From positions 16,917 to 80,916 of the forward strand of contig VWZW01001234.1 of the NCBI GenBank assembly GCA_013397115.1: 64,000 nt of DNA. Direction: 5' to 3'. Position numbers and translations under genes: made by a program. This document shows positions 12,592 to 25,242 of the stretch, piece after piece. The notes beneath the pieces are model-generated. The model did not search any database. It was not told the origin of the DNA and worked only from the letters and a program-made list of their open reading frames with translations. Position 1 is the first letter of the stretch, and each line of letters starts with the position of its first letter. The DNA comes from Edolisoma coerulescens (lineage: Eukaryota; Chordata; Aves; Passeriformes; Campephagidae).

Positions 12592-13085
12592 GAATAGAGT
12601 CCCAGAGTGGTTTGGGTTGGAAAGGACCTTAAAATCACCTCTTTCCACCCCCTCTGGGCTGTCCCAAACACCTTCCACTGTCCCAGGCTGCTCCAAGCCC
12701 TGTCCAACCTGGCCTTGGGCACTGCCAGGGATCCAGGGGCAGCCACAGCTGCTCTGGGCACCCTGTGCCAGGGCCTGCCCACCCTCCCAGGGCAGTTTAT
12801 TCTGTATATGGAACCTGAATTTCCCCTCTGTCACTCTGAACCCATTCCGTGTGTCCTGTCCCTCCAGTTCCTGCTGCAGGGTCCCTCTCCAGTTTCCCTG
12901 TGTCCCTTCAGCCCCTGGAAGGAGCTGGGAGGTCTCCACACAACCTTCTCCTCTCCAGGCTGAGCAGCCCCAGCTCTCCCAGCCTGGCTCCACAGGGGAG
13001 GTGCTCCAGTCCCCTCGGCAAGTTCAGGAATTGCTCCAACAGTTCCGTGTCCTCCTTACATTGAAGTATCTGCATAACCCATCTC
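12592..13085 (-). mobile_element. CR1 LINE 3' fragment, about 490 bp
   Basis: Antisense CR1 running from the tail (CCCAGAGTGGTTTGGGTTGG) through the TCCAGGGGCAGCCACAGCTG segment to the region around GAGGTGCTCCAGTCCCC. The middle (12795-12840) is more diverged than in the young copies. Confidence 0.9.
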
Positions 13086-13138
13086 CCGTGGCCTGGCCGC
13101 GCATCCAGAGGTTCCAGACTGGCAGCTGAGAACCACGA

Positions 13139-13205
13139 AGCCTTCAGTGACACCAAAACAAAGCCTTCAGTGACACCAAAACAAAGCCTTCAGTGACACC
13201 AAAAC
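13139..13205 (+). repeat. 23-bp tandem repeat, three copies
   Basis: GCCTTCAGTGACACCAAAAC recurs at a 23-bp period, with starts near 13139, 13162 and 13185. Copies are essentially identical, which suggests a recent or length-variable array. Confidence 0.95.
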
Positions 13206-14628
13206 GAGCACCAGCAAGAGACAGCAGCCCAAGCCATTCCTGGCACTCTCCCTTCCCAGCACGCCGGGTTCCGGATTGCTGGCAGCTCCCAGGTTCCCAT
13301 CTAAGAACCAGAGGTAGGAAGCAGAACTTCCAGGAGGATTATTTAATCCCTCAACCACCAGCCTGAAGCCCACGCCCTTCAGCAATGCTGCTTTTGCCAC
13401 CAAAGTCCCATTCCTGGTGCCAAGGAGAGGTGGAGAGTCCTCCCCAAGCGCCTTCAGTGCCAGAGCTCCCGGAGCAGGAACAATCCCCCAGCACCAGGCA
13501 CTTCCTGAAGGGGGAAATGCTGGATAATGCCTTCAAATCCTAACACCTGCAAGGGAACAAACGGATCTGTGCACAACTCCCTGCAAGGAGCAGAGCAGGA
13601 GAGGAAAGCTCAGACCCTTGGGTAAGATCTGGGGCTTGTTTGGACTCCAGTGCCATTAATAGCTGCTAACTCTGCATTAGCTGTTTGTTTTGGCTCTGGA
13701 TAAAGCCCACTTTGGATGTTCCTTCAAGGGAATGTTAAATATAGCTCCAGAGAGCTATTCCTGTCCCAGGAACTGGGAGTAAGAGTAGGATTCAAGTCTG
13801 GGACTGGGTAACATGAAGGCCTTTAAATACACTTGTGGGTTTTCTTGACAGTGCTTCCCTTTCCCACAACACACAGCCCACAGCCCATCTTCAGGATTCA
13901 GAGGAAATTTCTGAGCAGGATCTTAAGCATCTTCAGGAAGGCTTCTCCTGCATAGCTGGATGGAAGAATCCACACAGGATTCCACTAAAATCTTGAACCA
14001 AAATGCCAATTAAAAAGAGACAAACAACAGATTAAGCAACTCTAAACCTGTAAACCAAAAAAATAACTTCCACATTTCCAGGTTTTCCTGTACTTCAATA
14101 CAACTTAAGAGTTGCAGAATCGAGTTTCTCTGCAGAGAATGTTGATCAGACAGCTCCACTTAGGATTTCTAAATATATCAGCACACTGCTGTTCATTATA
14201 TCATATTTTGGCATTCGACATTTAAAAAGAAAAATCATTTCAGCCAAAAAAAAAAAAATTCAAATCTCCTTTCACCTACGCTGAAAATTGTTGTTGGTAT
14301 AAAAATACTGTAGGCAAGAGTTGGTTAACTTGCATTTTAACGTGTCTCACCCCACAGAGCTTAATTTACCACCCTTTTTTAGTCTCCTCTTTTGCATCCT
14401 ACAAAGCCCCAGGTTTAGATACCAGAAGTGTTGGCAAGCTCAGGGAGAAGGAGAAGTTGGCTCTTGCCAACACAATTTGCCTCCTCCTGCAATCTCTGAC
14501 AGCTCCGAGGAACTCCCACATGAGCTGCATTTTGAGAAACCACTACCGAGCCCTCGGAGCACAATTAAGCAGCTCCTTGATTACCTGAAGCAAACAGCAG
14601 AAGCTTTGGGCAGCTAATTAGAGGTGAA
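13206..14628. other. Intron 1 segment, AT-rich in its second half
   Basis: No gene or repeat family recognised. The part at 13960-14300 is AT-rich with simple A-runs. Confidence 0.55.
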
Positions 14629-14830
14629 AACACAGAATCAGAGAAGCATTTGGGCTGGAAAAGCCCTCCCAGCCCATGCAGTCCACTCTGTGCCCGATGC
14701 CCACCTTTTCCCCAGCCCAGAGCTCTGAGTGCCACCTCCAGCCCTTCCTTGGACACCTCCAGGGATGGGCACTCCAAACCTCCCTGGGCAGCCCCTGCCA
14801 AGGCCTGAGCACCCTTTCCATGCAGAAATT
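14629..14830 (-). mobile_element. CR1 LINE fragment, second subfamily
   Basis: Antisense CR1 beginning CAGAATCAGAGAAGCATTTG and containing the GCCACCTCCAGCCCTTCC and CCAAACCTCCCTGGGCAGCC segments. It belongs with the copies at 16462, 18108 and 21352. Confidence 0.85.
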
Positions 14831-16461
14831 CTTGCAGAATTCTTCCAGAAGATGTAGCAAAGTGCTGCTGAAGGGGGATGGGTGTCTCTCAGGGATGCCT
14901 GGCCAAAACCAGGCAGACTTTGGAGGGGTGCTACCCCCGTGCATTTCACAGTTTCAGCGCTCACACCCAGCACAGCTGTGCTGGAGCCTTTCTGCACCTC
15001 CAGAAATAGCAGAGAAAACACATGTCCCCATAAGTCTCCACACTCAGGGACCCAGAAACAACCCAAACTCCTCCAGAAGGAGCTCAGTGAGGAAGACGGA
15101 GTCACAGAGACCCAGACAACACATCCTGAAGGTCAGGACGATCCATCTTGGAAAGAACCGTGTAGCTGAAAGGCAGTTTGAAAGGACTAGAGTTTCTCCA
15201 TCCATCAAACCATTATCCATGGAGGCTTCCACTGGCAGCCCCACGCAGTGACCCCTGACTGGAGGCAGGGATGAGGAGTGGAGATAAATGGCAACTCAAA
15301 CAGTTCCCCCCAGTTTATCAGTGCCTTGGAGGGCTGCGTGGCTCCCTGGGGAGAAGTGAAGGTGTGGGCAGTGAGCTGCACCCAAATTCCCTGGAGAAGG
15401 GAGCTGCTGATAGCACCACAGAGATGGCTTCACCCTGGTGCAACAGGCAGGAAATCTGCCAAGGGGATGATAACCTAATTTACATAGATGCAGAAATCCA
15501 ATTAGAGAACCTCTGAGCAGAGACAGCTCGCTCTGCTCTCCTGGATTAGAGGCTGGGAACACGTCAGGAGCTCCTCCAAATGCACTGTGGGCCAGCAGAG
15601 ATGGATGGGCTCTGCAAAAGCACTCTGCTCCTCCCTGACATCAGCACATCCACAGGGAATGCTGTTACAGCCAGGGAAGTACAGAGCTGCTCCAGGGAAA
15701 GTTTAGGAGCGGGATTCATGGGAATTGTGATGGATGGGGAGGGGAGAAGAGCTACAGAGGTTTCACATCCCTCACTCTGATTCACCCAGCGCTTGGAATG
15801 GATGGATGGGACTGGCACCAGGGCAGCTCCACCAGCTCTCTCCAGCCTGGAGAAGTCCCTGGCTGAAATGCCAGAGGTGTGTGACAGTGGAACGCAGACA
15901 GCGCTTGGAGCCTCCATCTCCCAATAAATATTCTCAGGGATTTTAGGGAGAGCTGTTCCTTCCTGCTTCCCGAGCCAGCGGGAGGCCTGACGCTGGCAGG
16001 CAGGCTCACAGACATAAATATTTGCAAGACGTGTGGCATTATCCAAACAACCCCCCCGCCAAGCGCCAAGGAGCAGCCTTGGGGATGGAAGGGCAGGACG
16101 TGCCTCCCCCCAGAAGGGTCACTCCGGGATGCAGCCGTGGCAGCACATCCTGCAGGCTCTGTCTAGTCTGCCAATAAACCAGATTAGAGCGGGGCGAGCA
16201 CCTTGTGGCAGGCAGGATGAACTCTGAGCAGCCACAGCAGCGTTCAGCTGGACAGGAGCAGCAGCAGGAAGCTCAGGAGGTGTCTGTGGAGAAGCAGCAG
16301 GATGGGGCTGGGGGCAGGGCAGGGCTGCTGCTGCTCTCCTTCCCCTCCAAGGCAGGTGGGGGAGAGGTTGGCACATTCCAAATACTGTTTTCTCATTCCT
16401 GTTTCTGCTGCCACTGACTGTGACAATCACACTGAGTTTCAAGGAACATCCCAACACCAAC

Positions 16462-16766
16462 AGCTCTGCACAACTCCCTGACAGGAGGGGGCAGCCGGGG
16501 GGGTCGGGCTCTGCTCCCAGGGAACAGGGACAGGACAAGGGGAAACGGCCTCAGGCTGGGCCAGGGGAGGCTCAGGCTGGACAGCAGCAGGAATTTCTGC
16601 CTGGAAAGGGTGCTCAGGCCTTGGCAGGGGCTGCCCAGGGAGGTTTGGAGTGCCCATCCCTGGAGGTGTCCAAGGAAGGGCTGGAGGTGGCACTCAGTGC
16701 TCTGGGCTGGGGACAAGGTGGGCATCGGGCACAGGGTGGACTCCATGGGCTGGGAGGGCTTTTCCC
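16462..16766 (+). mobile_element. CR1 LINE fragment, second subfamily, plus orientation
   Basis: Sense CR1 from CAACTCCCTGACAGGAGG through CTGGAGGTGTCCAAGGAAGG to CTGGGAGGGCTTTTCC. It is the mirror of the copy at 18108 and ends about 170 bp before the solo LTR. Confidence 0.88.
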
Positions 16767-16935
16767 TGTGATACTGAAAAAAAATGGTGCTTTTGCTCAG
16801 AAATGTTCTTGGTTCATCTTGTTTTAGGCACTCCTCTAAGACTCCCATGTCTCATGTTTGTGAGATATCCCCACCCTCGTGTCTCATGGTTGTGATGTTG
16901 CCTTTGGCTGTAACTAAAAGAGGAACCAAAACTCT

Positions 16936-17358
16936 TGATGCCTGAAGTGGCCACCTAAAACAGAGACCAGACAGGAATAAGGGAATAAAGCAGGTATTTC
17001 TTTGAAGACCTTCAAGGCACACCCTGGGCAGGCCAAAGGCTCCACCCAAGAGGGACCCTGGGTCACGGGTTCTTCTCCCTTTTATAAGTTTGGTCCATTT
17101 GCATATCACAGTTAATTCTCCAATTACAACCCCAGTTAATGATGTAATTACCCCAGGTTTGCTCCCTCCTCTCAAGGCTTTAGTTTATACATTTTGGGGC
17201 CTGGGACAATCTGGGTGTCCTTGGAGAGCAAACCTGGAGAGGTTTGTTGTGTCTGACCAGCACGAGAGAGCAGCAGCTCACAGGGCACAGCGAACTTCAG
17301 AGTTACACACTGGGCAGTGCAGGGTTTGAAAATATAAAAGTTAAAACCTGAGGCATCA
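16936..17358 (-). mobile_element. Complete solo LTR (423 bp) of an endogenous retrovirus
   Basis: On the minus strand it starts TGATGCCT and ends AGGCATCA, a perfect 8-bp terminal inverted repeat with TG...CA ends. CTCT occurs on both sides (16932-16935 and 17359-17362), consistent with a 4-bp target-site duplication. An octamer ATGCAAAT (17097-17104) lies just upstream of TATAAAAGGG (17077-17086), as in a U3 promoter. No AATAAA is present on that strand, which is the weak point of the orientation; the plus strand has an AATAAA but in an unlikely position. No gag, pol or env homology flanks it. Confidence 0.8.
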
Positions 17359-18107
17359 CTCTGCAGCAGGGGACACTGCCCTCAGCACTGTCCCCACGGA
17401 GGGGAGATCCCACAGCCACAGCAGGGATGGGAGCAGCACAAGGCAAACACCTCCAGAGAAACCCTCTCACCAAAAAAAACCACAACACAAAAAGCACAAC
17501 ACAAGCCCAGGCATGGAAAGCTCCACTCTCAGTGTGTCCGTAATAAAATCTCAGATTGTAAAGAACAATCTGCAGGGGGCTGTTGAAGGTGGGTTGGGGA
17601 TTCACAGGAATTCCTATAAACTATTCCTAATTCCCACACAGCGTGTGAGGAACTCCAGGGATACCTGCAATCTGTCCCCCACACCCAGCCACCTAAAAGC
17701 ACCAGACAGAGAGAACTTCAAGGAATTGTTTTGAAGAGTAACAGTGACAAATGTGCTCGGAGAAAGCAGGCTCCCAATTCTGATGGGAGGCAAGGGAAAG
17801 ATGAAGAGCTTTGAACGTGAAGGGCTTTAGGAAAGAGCCCTTTTCCTTGATCAAAACAACTGTCCTCCAGAGGCACTGAATGCTTCCAGGATTTTCAACC
17901 TGGAGGGATACTGAAGGGGAAACGTGTTATTTCTAGCAAGTGGGAGGATATTTTTGAAGAAGTAGTAACCTCACATTCCATGGCATCCCTTGTCCTCAGA
18001 GAATCCTAACGGGAATGGACAGATGGAGGTAAAAGAAGGATGCAGCAAGACAGAAGGTGCTTTCCCTAGCTTGCCCAGGGAAAGCCCCGTGGAGGCATGG
18101 AGACTGG

Positions 18108-18540
18108 GGAAATCACAGAACCAGCGAGGCTGGAAAAGCCCTCCCAGCCCGTGGAGTCCAAGCTGTGCCCGGTGCCCACCTTGTCCCCAGCCCAGAGCAC
18201 TGAGTGCCACCTCCAGCCCTTCCTGGGACACCTCCAGGGATGGGCACTCCAAAGCTCCCTGGGCAGCCCCTGCCAAGGCCTGAGCACCCTTTCCATACAG
18301 AAATTCCTGCTGCTGTACAGCCTGAGCCTCCCCTGGCCCAGCCTGAGGCCGTTTCCCCTTGTCCTGTCCCTGTTCCCTGGGAGCAGAGCCCGACCCCCCC
18401 GGCTGCCCCCTCCTGTCAGGGAGTTGTGCAGAGCCACAAGGGCCCCCCTGAGCCTCCTTTGCTCCAGGCTGAGCCCCTTTCCCAGCTCCCTCAGCTGCTC
18501 CTCACAGGATTCACATTCCAGACCCTGAGCAAGTTTTGGA
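18108..18540 (-). mobile_element. CR1 LINE fragment, second subfamily, about 430 bp
   Basis: Antisense CR1 extending further 5' than its relatives. It includes the GGGAGTTGTGCAGAGCCACA and CCTTTGCTCCAGGCTGAGCC segments typical of the CR1 region before the 3' UTR. Confidence 0.9.
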
Positions 18541-19440
18541 GACCACTCACTCCATGGTCTTTAGGAGTAGCTGTGACCTCCTGGTGGTCCAGCCTGGCAA
18601 GCCAGAATCCCAGTGCGGGATCCATCGAGGTGTTCCCAAGGGAAAGCTCTCCCCTTCCCTAACAGGGCCATCTCAAGGGGAAGCAGGAGCAGCAGTTGTT
18701 TCTGGAGGACAGGCAGCACCAGGCATTAAGGCACATGGCTCTTCTGCCTCCCCCGTTGAGCCAGGAAAGCCCCAAAATTTACAGTTCAAATGTGCTGCCA
18801 CTCTGCTGCCCAGGTCCTCAACAGAAAACCTTCGGCTCAGAGGAAAGCTCCAAACAGGGCACTGGAGAGAAGAACCAGGTCTGGAGGCTGAGAACTGTGA
18901 CAGAAGAAATAAGCCAGGGGAGGGCAGAGAATTAAGTTACCTTTATCTGCACTGTGTGAGCAGAAAACGAAGTTTGCTCTCGTAATGTGCTGTGGGATTG
19001 CTGGCTTTCCCTTGCACTTAACTCTCCCCTTTTCCACCACCCTCGTGTCTCGGCACCTTCCCACACCATCTCCCAGCTCCCAAACGCTTGCTCCCATTGC
19101 AGCAGCTCTGGATCGTGTTCCTTTTTCGTCTGAGTGCCTCATTTGCCATTCCTGGTGCAGACAGCACCGTGGATTTCTCTTCCCTTTCTTTCCACCACCC
19201 TCCCAAATGGTTTCTCCCCTCCTGCTCCCCCTGCAAGCCCCAGCCCCTGGCTATCCCACTGCTTCCATGGGGCAGTGGAACAAATCTCAGCCAAAACAAA
19301 GCAGAAGGCTGAGCCCCAGGCCAGCAGAAATGCTCAGGTCGGGAATGGGGCTGCAAGGAGCCAGAAGGACCCCGAGGGTTTAATGTGGCAGAAGAGGAAA
19401 GGAAGAAGGAAATATCAGAGGGACCCTGCATAAGATTTGG

Positions 19441-19668
19441 TGAGATATGGGGAAGGAATTGTTCCCTGGGAGGGTGGGCAGGCCCTGGCACAGGGTGCCC
19501 AGAGCAGCTGGGGCTGCCCCTGGATCCCTGGCAGTGCCCAAGGCCAGGCTGGACATTGGGGCTTGGAGCAGCCTGGGACAGTGGGAGGTGTCCCTGCCCA
19601 TGGCAGGGGTGGCACTGGATGGGCTTTGAGGCCCTTTCCAACCCAAACCCTTCTGGGATTCCATGATA
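19441..19668 (+). mobile_element. CR1 LINE 3' end, plus orientation
   Basis: Sense CR1 from GGAAGGAATTGTTCCCTGGG to the tail CCAACCCAAACCCTTCTGGG plus ATTCC. It is nearly identical to 20918-21180, so both belong to a young family. Confidence 0.92.
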
Positions 19669-20039
19669 ATGAAGCAAAACAAAACCACAACAAAAAGCAG
19701 AACGGGACATCAGAGCATCACAAGGAGCCAGACACGGTGTTTCTTCCAGCACAGCACACGTGGGTTTCCAGGGAAACGGTTCCTTTCCTCTGTCCCAAAT
19801 ATTTCACAGGACTGGGAAGGAAACCTTGTTCACTTTCTGCAAAGCACTGCTTCAGCTCTCCCGTGCTCCGAGTCTGTTCCGCACTCCGCAGGCTGTGCTG
19901 AGGAAATATTTACACCAAGGAATACACAGAAGGAGCTAAAAAGGGATGGAGAAAACGTGTCTGCCAAGGAGCAGAGTTATTGCCCTGGAGGAAACAGGAA
20001 CTACTGCAGGGAACTGAGAGAATTCAGATCCAGTTTAAT

Positions 20040-20171
20040 CCCAACCTGGAGCTGCTGGAGAGAGTCCAGAGGAGGCTCCAGGATGAGCAGAGGGATGGAG
20101 CAGCTCTGCTGGGAGGAAAGGCTGGGAGAGCTGGGATTGTTCAGCCTGGAGAGGAGAAGCTCTGGGGTGAT
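20040..20171 (+). mobile_element. CR1 LINE internal fragment, plus orientation
   Basis: Sense CR1 (CCTGGAGCTGCTGGAGAGAG ... GCCTGGAGAGGAGAAGCTCT). It corresponds to a CR1 region upstream of that in 19441-19668, so it is a separate insertion or rearranged piece. It lacks the tail. Confidence 0.85.
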
Positions 20172-20917
20172 ATAATTTTTGGGCCCAACAGGCCCAAAAA
20201 GTGGCATTTGAAATTTAAGTGCATTTTAAAGAAAACAATTCTTTTTTAAAGTCAAAAGCAGACACAAGCTCTTGGTATAAATGCTAATATTCCATATATT
20301 GAGGAGTGGAGGTGATTGGAAAGATCAGCCCAAGCCTGTGTTAAACACTGAACAACGGAATTAACTGGCACTGGAATTCTTGGAAAACACACCTTCCTTT
20401 AGTGAGTTTAAGGAAAAGAAGAATCCAGCCTGTCAAGTCCATGAGAAAACAGCACAACTCTGAGCATTCTTTCTTAAAATCTAAATTCAGCCTGCTCTCC
20501 CAAACAGCAACAGCACCCAGAGCTCAATGGAAAACTCAAACCCAAGTAAAAGCAGCCAAACCCTGTGCGGGCTGTTGTTCATCCTGAGGGCTGCACTTCC
20601 ACATCTCCTTTTGCAGCAGGTTTGAAAAATCCTTCATTTCCAATGGAATGCAGTTTATTTACCCCTATTTCACCCACTAAGATCCACCTCATCTTGAAAA
20701 TGAAACACCCCTGGCTCACCTAACAAAGCATTTCAGGCAGCTGAGATGCACAGGCAGATTTTGGAGAAGCACTTGAACTGTGTCCCTACGAGAGAGTTTC
20801 CCTCCAGGAATGAGAACTCCTGGGATTCTCCATTACGGAACACCAAGAAGAGGAATCCACCTCCTCCAGCACAGGGAACTGTGACATTCTGCTTGCTTGG
20901 ACCCACTTTGTACTGCC

Positions 20918-21180
20918 AGGACACAGGGAATGGCTTCCCAGTGCCAGAGGGCAGGGAGAGATGGGATATTGGGAAGGAATTGTTCCCTGGGAGGGTGGGC
21001 AGGCCCTGGCACAGGGTGCCCAGAGCAGCTGGGGCTGCCCCTGGATCCCTGGCAGTGCCCAAGGCCAGGCTGGACATTGGGGCTTGGAGCAGCCTGGGAC
21101 AGTGGAAGGTGTCCCTGCCCATGGCAGGGGTGGCACTGGATGGGTTTTAAGGTCCCTTCCCGCCCAAACCCTTCCATGAT
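20918..21180 (+). mobile_element. CR1 LINE 3' end, plus orientation
   Basis: Sense CR1 from GACACAGGGAATGGCTTCCC to GGTCCCTTCCCGCCCAAACC and CCATGATTT. It is a close match to 19441-19668. Confidence 0.92.
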
Positions 21181-21351
21181 TTCCCCCCTCTATTCCAAGA
21201 ATAAAATTACCAGGTCTTTATCAGTCTGTAGCCCTGGTGTCCTTTAAGTGCAATGGCTCTAAATGGGTGCTAAAGGCAACACTAAGATTTGAATTCCCAT
21301 GGTTTTCCCTCTCCAGCGTGTGATTCCAGCAGCTGGCAGCACTCACTTCCC

Positions 21352-21600
21352 CTCACAGAACCACTGAGGTTGGAAAAGCCCTCCAAGATCGAGTCCAGCC
21401 ATCAGCCCGGCACCACCACGTTCACCAAACATCCCCAAGTGCCACCTCCAGCCCTTCCTTGGACACCTCCAGGGATGGGGACTCCAAACCTCCCTGGGCA
21501 GTCCCTTCCAATGCCTGACCACCCTTTCCATGGAGAAGTTTTTCCTGTATCCAGTCTAAACCTCCCCTGGCACAGTTCGAGGCCAACTTCACAAGGTGCT
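21352..21600 (-). mobile_element. CR1 LINE fragment, second subfamily
   Basis: Antisense CR1 starting CACAGAACCACTGAGGTTGG and passing through CCCCAAGTGCCACCTCCAGC and CCTCCCTGGGCAGTCCC. It fades into unique sequence near 21600. Confidence 0.85.
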
Positions 21601-22526
21601 CACCCATCCCAGCATTCCATTCCTCCCAAACTGCAACTCTTGCACGAGACCTCAGGAATACAATACTTTCCACCTGCCCCTTTCATGGATGTGCTTTTTT
21701 TTCTGGGCAGCCATCCCAAAAAGCTGCTGTATGTGGTGCTATTCTCCCCAAATCCTCCTTGGACAATTTGCCTTCCTGCTCGAGGAATAAAATCCAACAG
21801 TTCCTCTCAGTGCTGGTTAATAAATCTGCGTGCTGCTTTCAGGGTTTGTTTTTTTTTGTTTTCCAATAGAGAGACAAGGCTGTTCTATTTATAAAGGTCA
21901 AGTAAATTGTGTGCAGCCTGTGGAGCCTTAACATCTTGGTGTTATTAAAACAGAATATTTCATTTCAACAGCCCCTTTCAGAGAGGAAAAAGAAATTCCT
22001 CCCAATAATGTCTTTTCTCCCCCTCCCCATTCCAAGTTAAGGTCTGTGCACACGGAGGAGAATGCAAGTGTTTGTTCTTCACTTGAATTGTAACAACTAT
22101 TATTTTTTAAACACTCTATAACACTTCTACAGGTTGTTTGGATAAGCCACAGCCATAAATCCTGCTCGGCTGTCACGCCAGGAAAAAGCCTGGCATTATC
22201 TTGTGGGCAGGGAGAAAAGCTGCCAGGAACAGCACAGGGGGTTGGGGCAGAGGAGGGGGTGAAACAAGGTTTAAGAGGCTTAACCTGGACAAAAACGTTG
22301 CCTTCAGACATCTCTCTGCCATCTTCCTGTCCTAGAATGATGTCCTGAGGGACCGATACTTCCACATGAATTTCACATGAGGTCACACAAGGATGCAAGA
22401 GCTGCCAGTGCTCAAACCTTCCTCAGTTCTGTGAGAGGCAGCAGACTGCTTTAATCTTTATCCACTGAACAGCAATCACAAATAAACAGGTTTTGTGGTC
22501 AGAGTGGTGATTATGGCCCAGCAAAG

Positions 22527-22922
22527 GGGGGCAGAGACAGCTCAAATCTGAGGTAACAGCACCTGTGGAGCTGCTGGCACTGCACAAAACCCATCCAGAG
22601 CCCCCAGGAACACGGCAAACCAAGGAGCAAACACAGAAACCCCATCTGAGCACAGAAAAATGGGGCAGAGACAGCTCAAATCTGAGGTAACAGCACCTGT
22701 GGAGCTGCTGGCACTGCACAAAACCCATCCAGAGCCCCCAGGAACACGGCAAACCAAGGAGCAAACACAGAAACCCCATCTGAGCACAGAAAAATGGGGC
22801 AGAGACAGCTCAAATCTGAGGTAACAGCACCTGTGGAGCTGCTGGCACTGCACAAAACCCATCCAGAGCCCCCAGGAACACGGCAAACCAAGGAGCAAAC
22901 ACAGAAACCCCACCTGAGCCCA
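22527..22922 (+). repeat. 134-bp tandem repeat, three copies
   Basis: A 134-bp unit starting GGGCAGAGACAGCTCAAATC recurs at 22531, 22665 and 22799 with almost no divergence. The third copy ends in a slightly different sequence (CACCTGAGCCCACC). The period is not a multiple of three, so the repetitive 147-residue frame on the minus strand is an artefact of the array. Confidence 0.95.
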
Positions 22923-24282
22923 CCCCAACCACAGCATTCCCAGCTGAACGCTGTGCCTTGCCCTGAAACCTTGCACAGGAGCCATTCCTCAGCTGGACCT
23001 GCGCAGGAACCTGAATTCTTGATGGCATTTTGTGTTTGATCTCCACCGTGGGCCGGTGGGTGTCTGAGAGCTGAGGGCTGTCCTGTGCCACCGAGCCAAC
23101 ATCAGGGAACACAGGTACACCCCAAACCCGCTGAGCGAGGGATCTCCTGGGTTTGGTTACCCCCAGAGCAGCTCAGAGAAGTCTGTAAAGGCAGAATTAC
23201 TCCCTGCAAGTGCTCTAACTCCATTTTTCTGGACAGATATGCCCAGCACTGCCAGCTGGAAGCTCAGCAGAAACCCCAAGTGAGCAGCTCTGCCCTCCAA
23301 AAACCAAGCTGGGCTCCACAAAGCCTTCAGATTAACAAAAGAAAAACAAAACAAAACAAAAAAAAAAAAAACCCCACAAAGTTTCTAACGTGAATTTTAA
23401 CTATTCAAAACTCTTCACACCATTAGCACGCCTCTAACAGACACAAACCCAATTTTGAAGGCTGCTGTGTGATTTCCTCTCGGGTTAATAGGAAAAGAAA
23501 GCCTTAAACCAACCTGTCATTACCCTGTATCTACATTAACGTTTGTTCTTTAGGTGGAAACTCAGGGAAAGCTTTTCTGCCTGTGAAAAATCAACGTCTC
23601 TTAAATGAGAACACCAGAATTTTAAGTGTCCCGTTTTTGTTCAAGACCATGCCTTGCTATTTAATCAGGAATGAAAAGTAATTTCTAATCACCAAGTGCC
23701 CGTGCTTATGAAGCAATTACAGTTAAGGCGTTCTCCGGGATAGAAAAACTCATCAGCACTGAAAGCCAGCCAGATCAGAGCCTGCAGTGGTGGGCAGAGC
23801 AAACCTGGTGCTGACCACAGCTCTCTCCTCCTCAGCTCCAACACCAGCTGCCCCAAACCCCCCAACTTGGTGTAAATTAGGAGGCAGAAATACACGAACA
23901 GTGTAGAGTATGTCTGAAGAGGAGAAAATAAAGGAATAAATGAACTTCCTGCTGCTCTCTGGCCACCCCCGAGGCTGCAAGCAGCACTTCAAGCAGGCTG
24001 ATGAAATCCTCATCGTCAAAGGCAGCAGAGGAGTTGTTGTGATCTGCACACTCCCTCTCCTAATCTGTTCTGGCAAGGCGATTACAGGAGCTGCTTCCCT
24101 TAGAAGAAGTCAAATTTATGCACACACGAATAAAGGGCTAACTGTACAATCAGTCCCAACAGCAGTGCCAGGAAAGGAGCCTGCTGCAGGGGAAAATGGG
24201 ATGCAAAATGCAGCATGGAAGGGAAGATGCTGATTTTTCACCTCCTACTTTTTATATGGATCAATAAGGCCACAGTGGACAC

Positions 24283-24690
24283 AGAATTCCAGAATGGTTT
24301 GGGTTGGAAAGAACCTCAAAGCCCATCCAGTGCCACCCCTGCCATGGGCAGGAACACCTTCCACTGTCCCAGGCTGCTCCAAGCCCCAATGTCCAGCCTG
24401 GCCTTGGACACTGCCAGGGATCCAGGGGCAGCCCCAGCTGCTCTGGGCACCCNCACGGGGGGTTCTGGGTCCCAGCTCTCACCCACAGCACCCCCAGGTC
24501 CCTCTCCCAGGGCTGCTCCAGCTGCTCATCCCCAGCCTGGACTGATCCCGGGAGTTGCCCAGACCCAGGGACAGCACCAGCACCTGGCCTGGTTAAACCC
24601 CCTGAGATTCCCGAGGGCCCACATGGGGAAGGGTTTGGGGGCTCAGGGTTCTGTCCCTCAGCCTGTGCAGACAGTGCTGAGGAAGGACTG
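24283..24690 (-). mobile_element. CR1 LINE fragments joined at a single N
   Basis: The left part (24283-24452) is the young CR1 tail. After the N at 24453 the text jumps to a different CR1-like region (CCAGGTCCCTCTCCCAGGGC ... GCACCTGGCCTGGTTAAACC). The expected intervening CR1 segment is absent, so the N probably hides missing sequence. Confidence 0.8.
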
Positions 24691-25242
24691 AGGAGGGGAC
24701 AAGGCTGGACACAGGGACACTCACTCTTCCCATGCTCAGCTGGGACACAGGTCCCTCCCCTGCCCCTCCCAATCGCTCCTCTTGCAGGGAACAGAAGCCA
24801 CCAACAGCCAAGACATTTGCAGACAGCCCAAAAAGCAGTTCTGAGGGTGTGAGGGGGAGGGTCGAAAGCAGCAATGTGTTTATTTGGCACCTAAATATAG
24901 CCCAGTTAACTCAGCAAACATTTTCTCCCTACTACATTGCTATTTTGCCTGCGTGCAGAGGCTGCGAGGAGCCAGCTGCAGCATCACCACCTGATTACGC
25001 TCTCTGAGGAGGAATTTGCCTTCGTTCCCCAGCAGAAATTTCTGCCACTACGTGCCCGTGACCGCTCTCCTGAGCCTCGGGTATAAAAATTCGGTTTTCT
25101 GCTAAAGCCCCAGCAGAAAACAAGGAGCTTTTCACCTCAGCCTTACACAAAGGAGCTGAGCTCAGCCTGCCTGGCCGGGAACCAAGCCCCCGGTAATCAA
25201 ACAGGGCACATCAGGTGGCTGCTCTGCCAGGCTGGCCACAGG

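Noticed and set aside
1..17358. The two LTRs as the ends of one provirus
   Set aside because: They are 16.6 kb apart with PRKG1 exon 2 and CR1 copies between them and no retroviral genes, so they are independent solo LTRs.
19018..19752. 244-codon minus-strand frame
   Set aside because: Contains antisense CR1 text (for example PREQFLPHIS) and no independent domain.
22542..22985. Repetitive 147-residue minus-strand frame
   Set aside because: Produced by the 134-bp tandem array.
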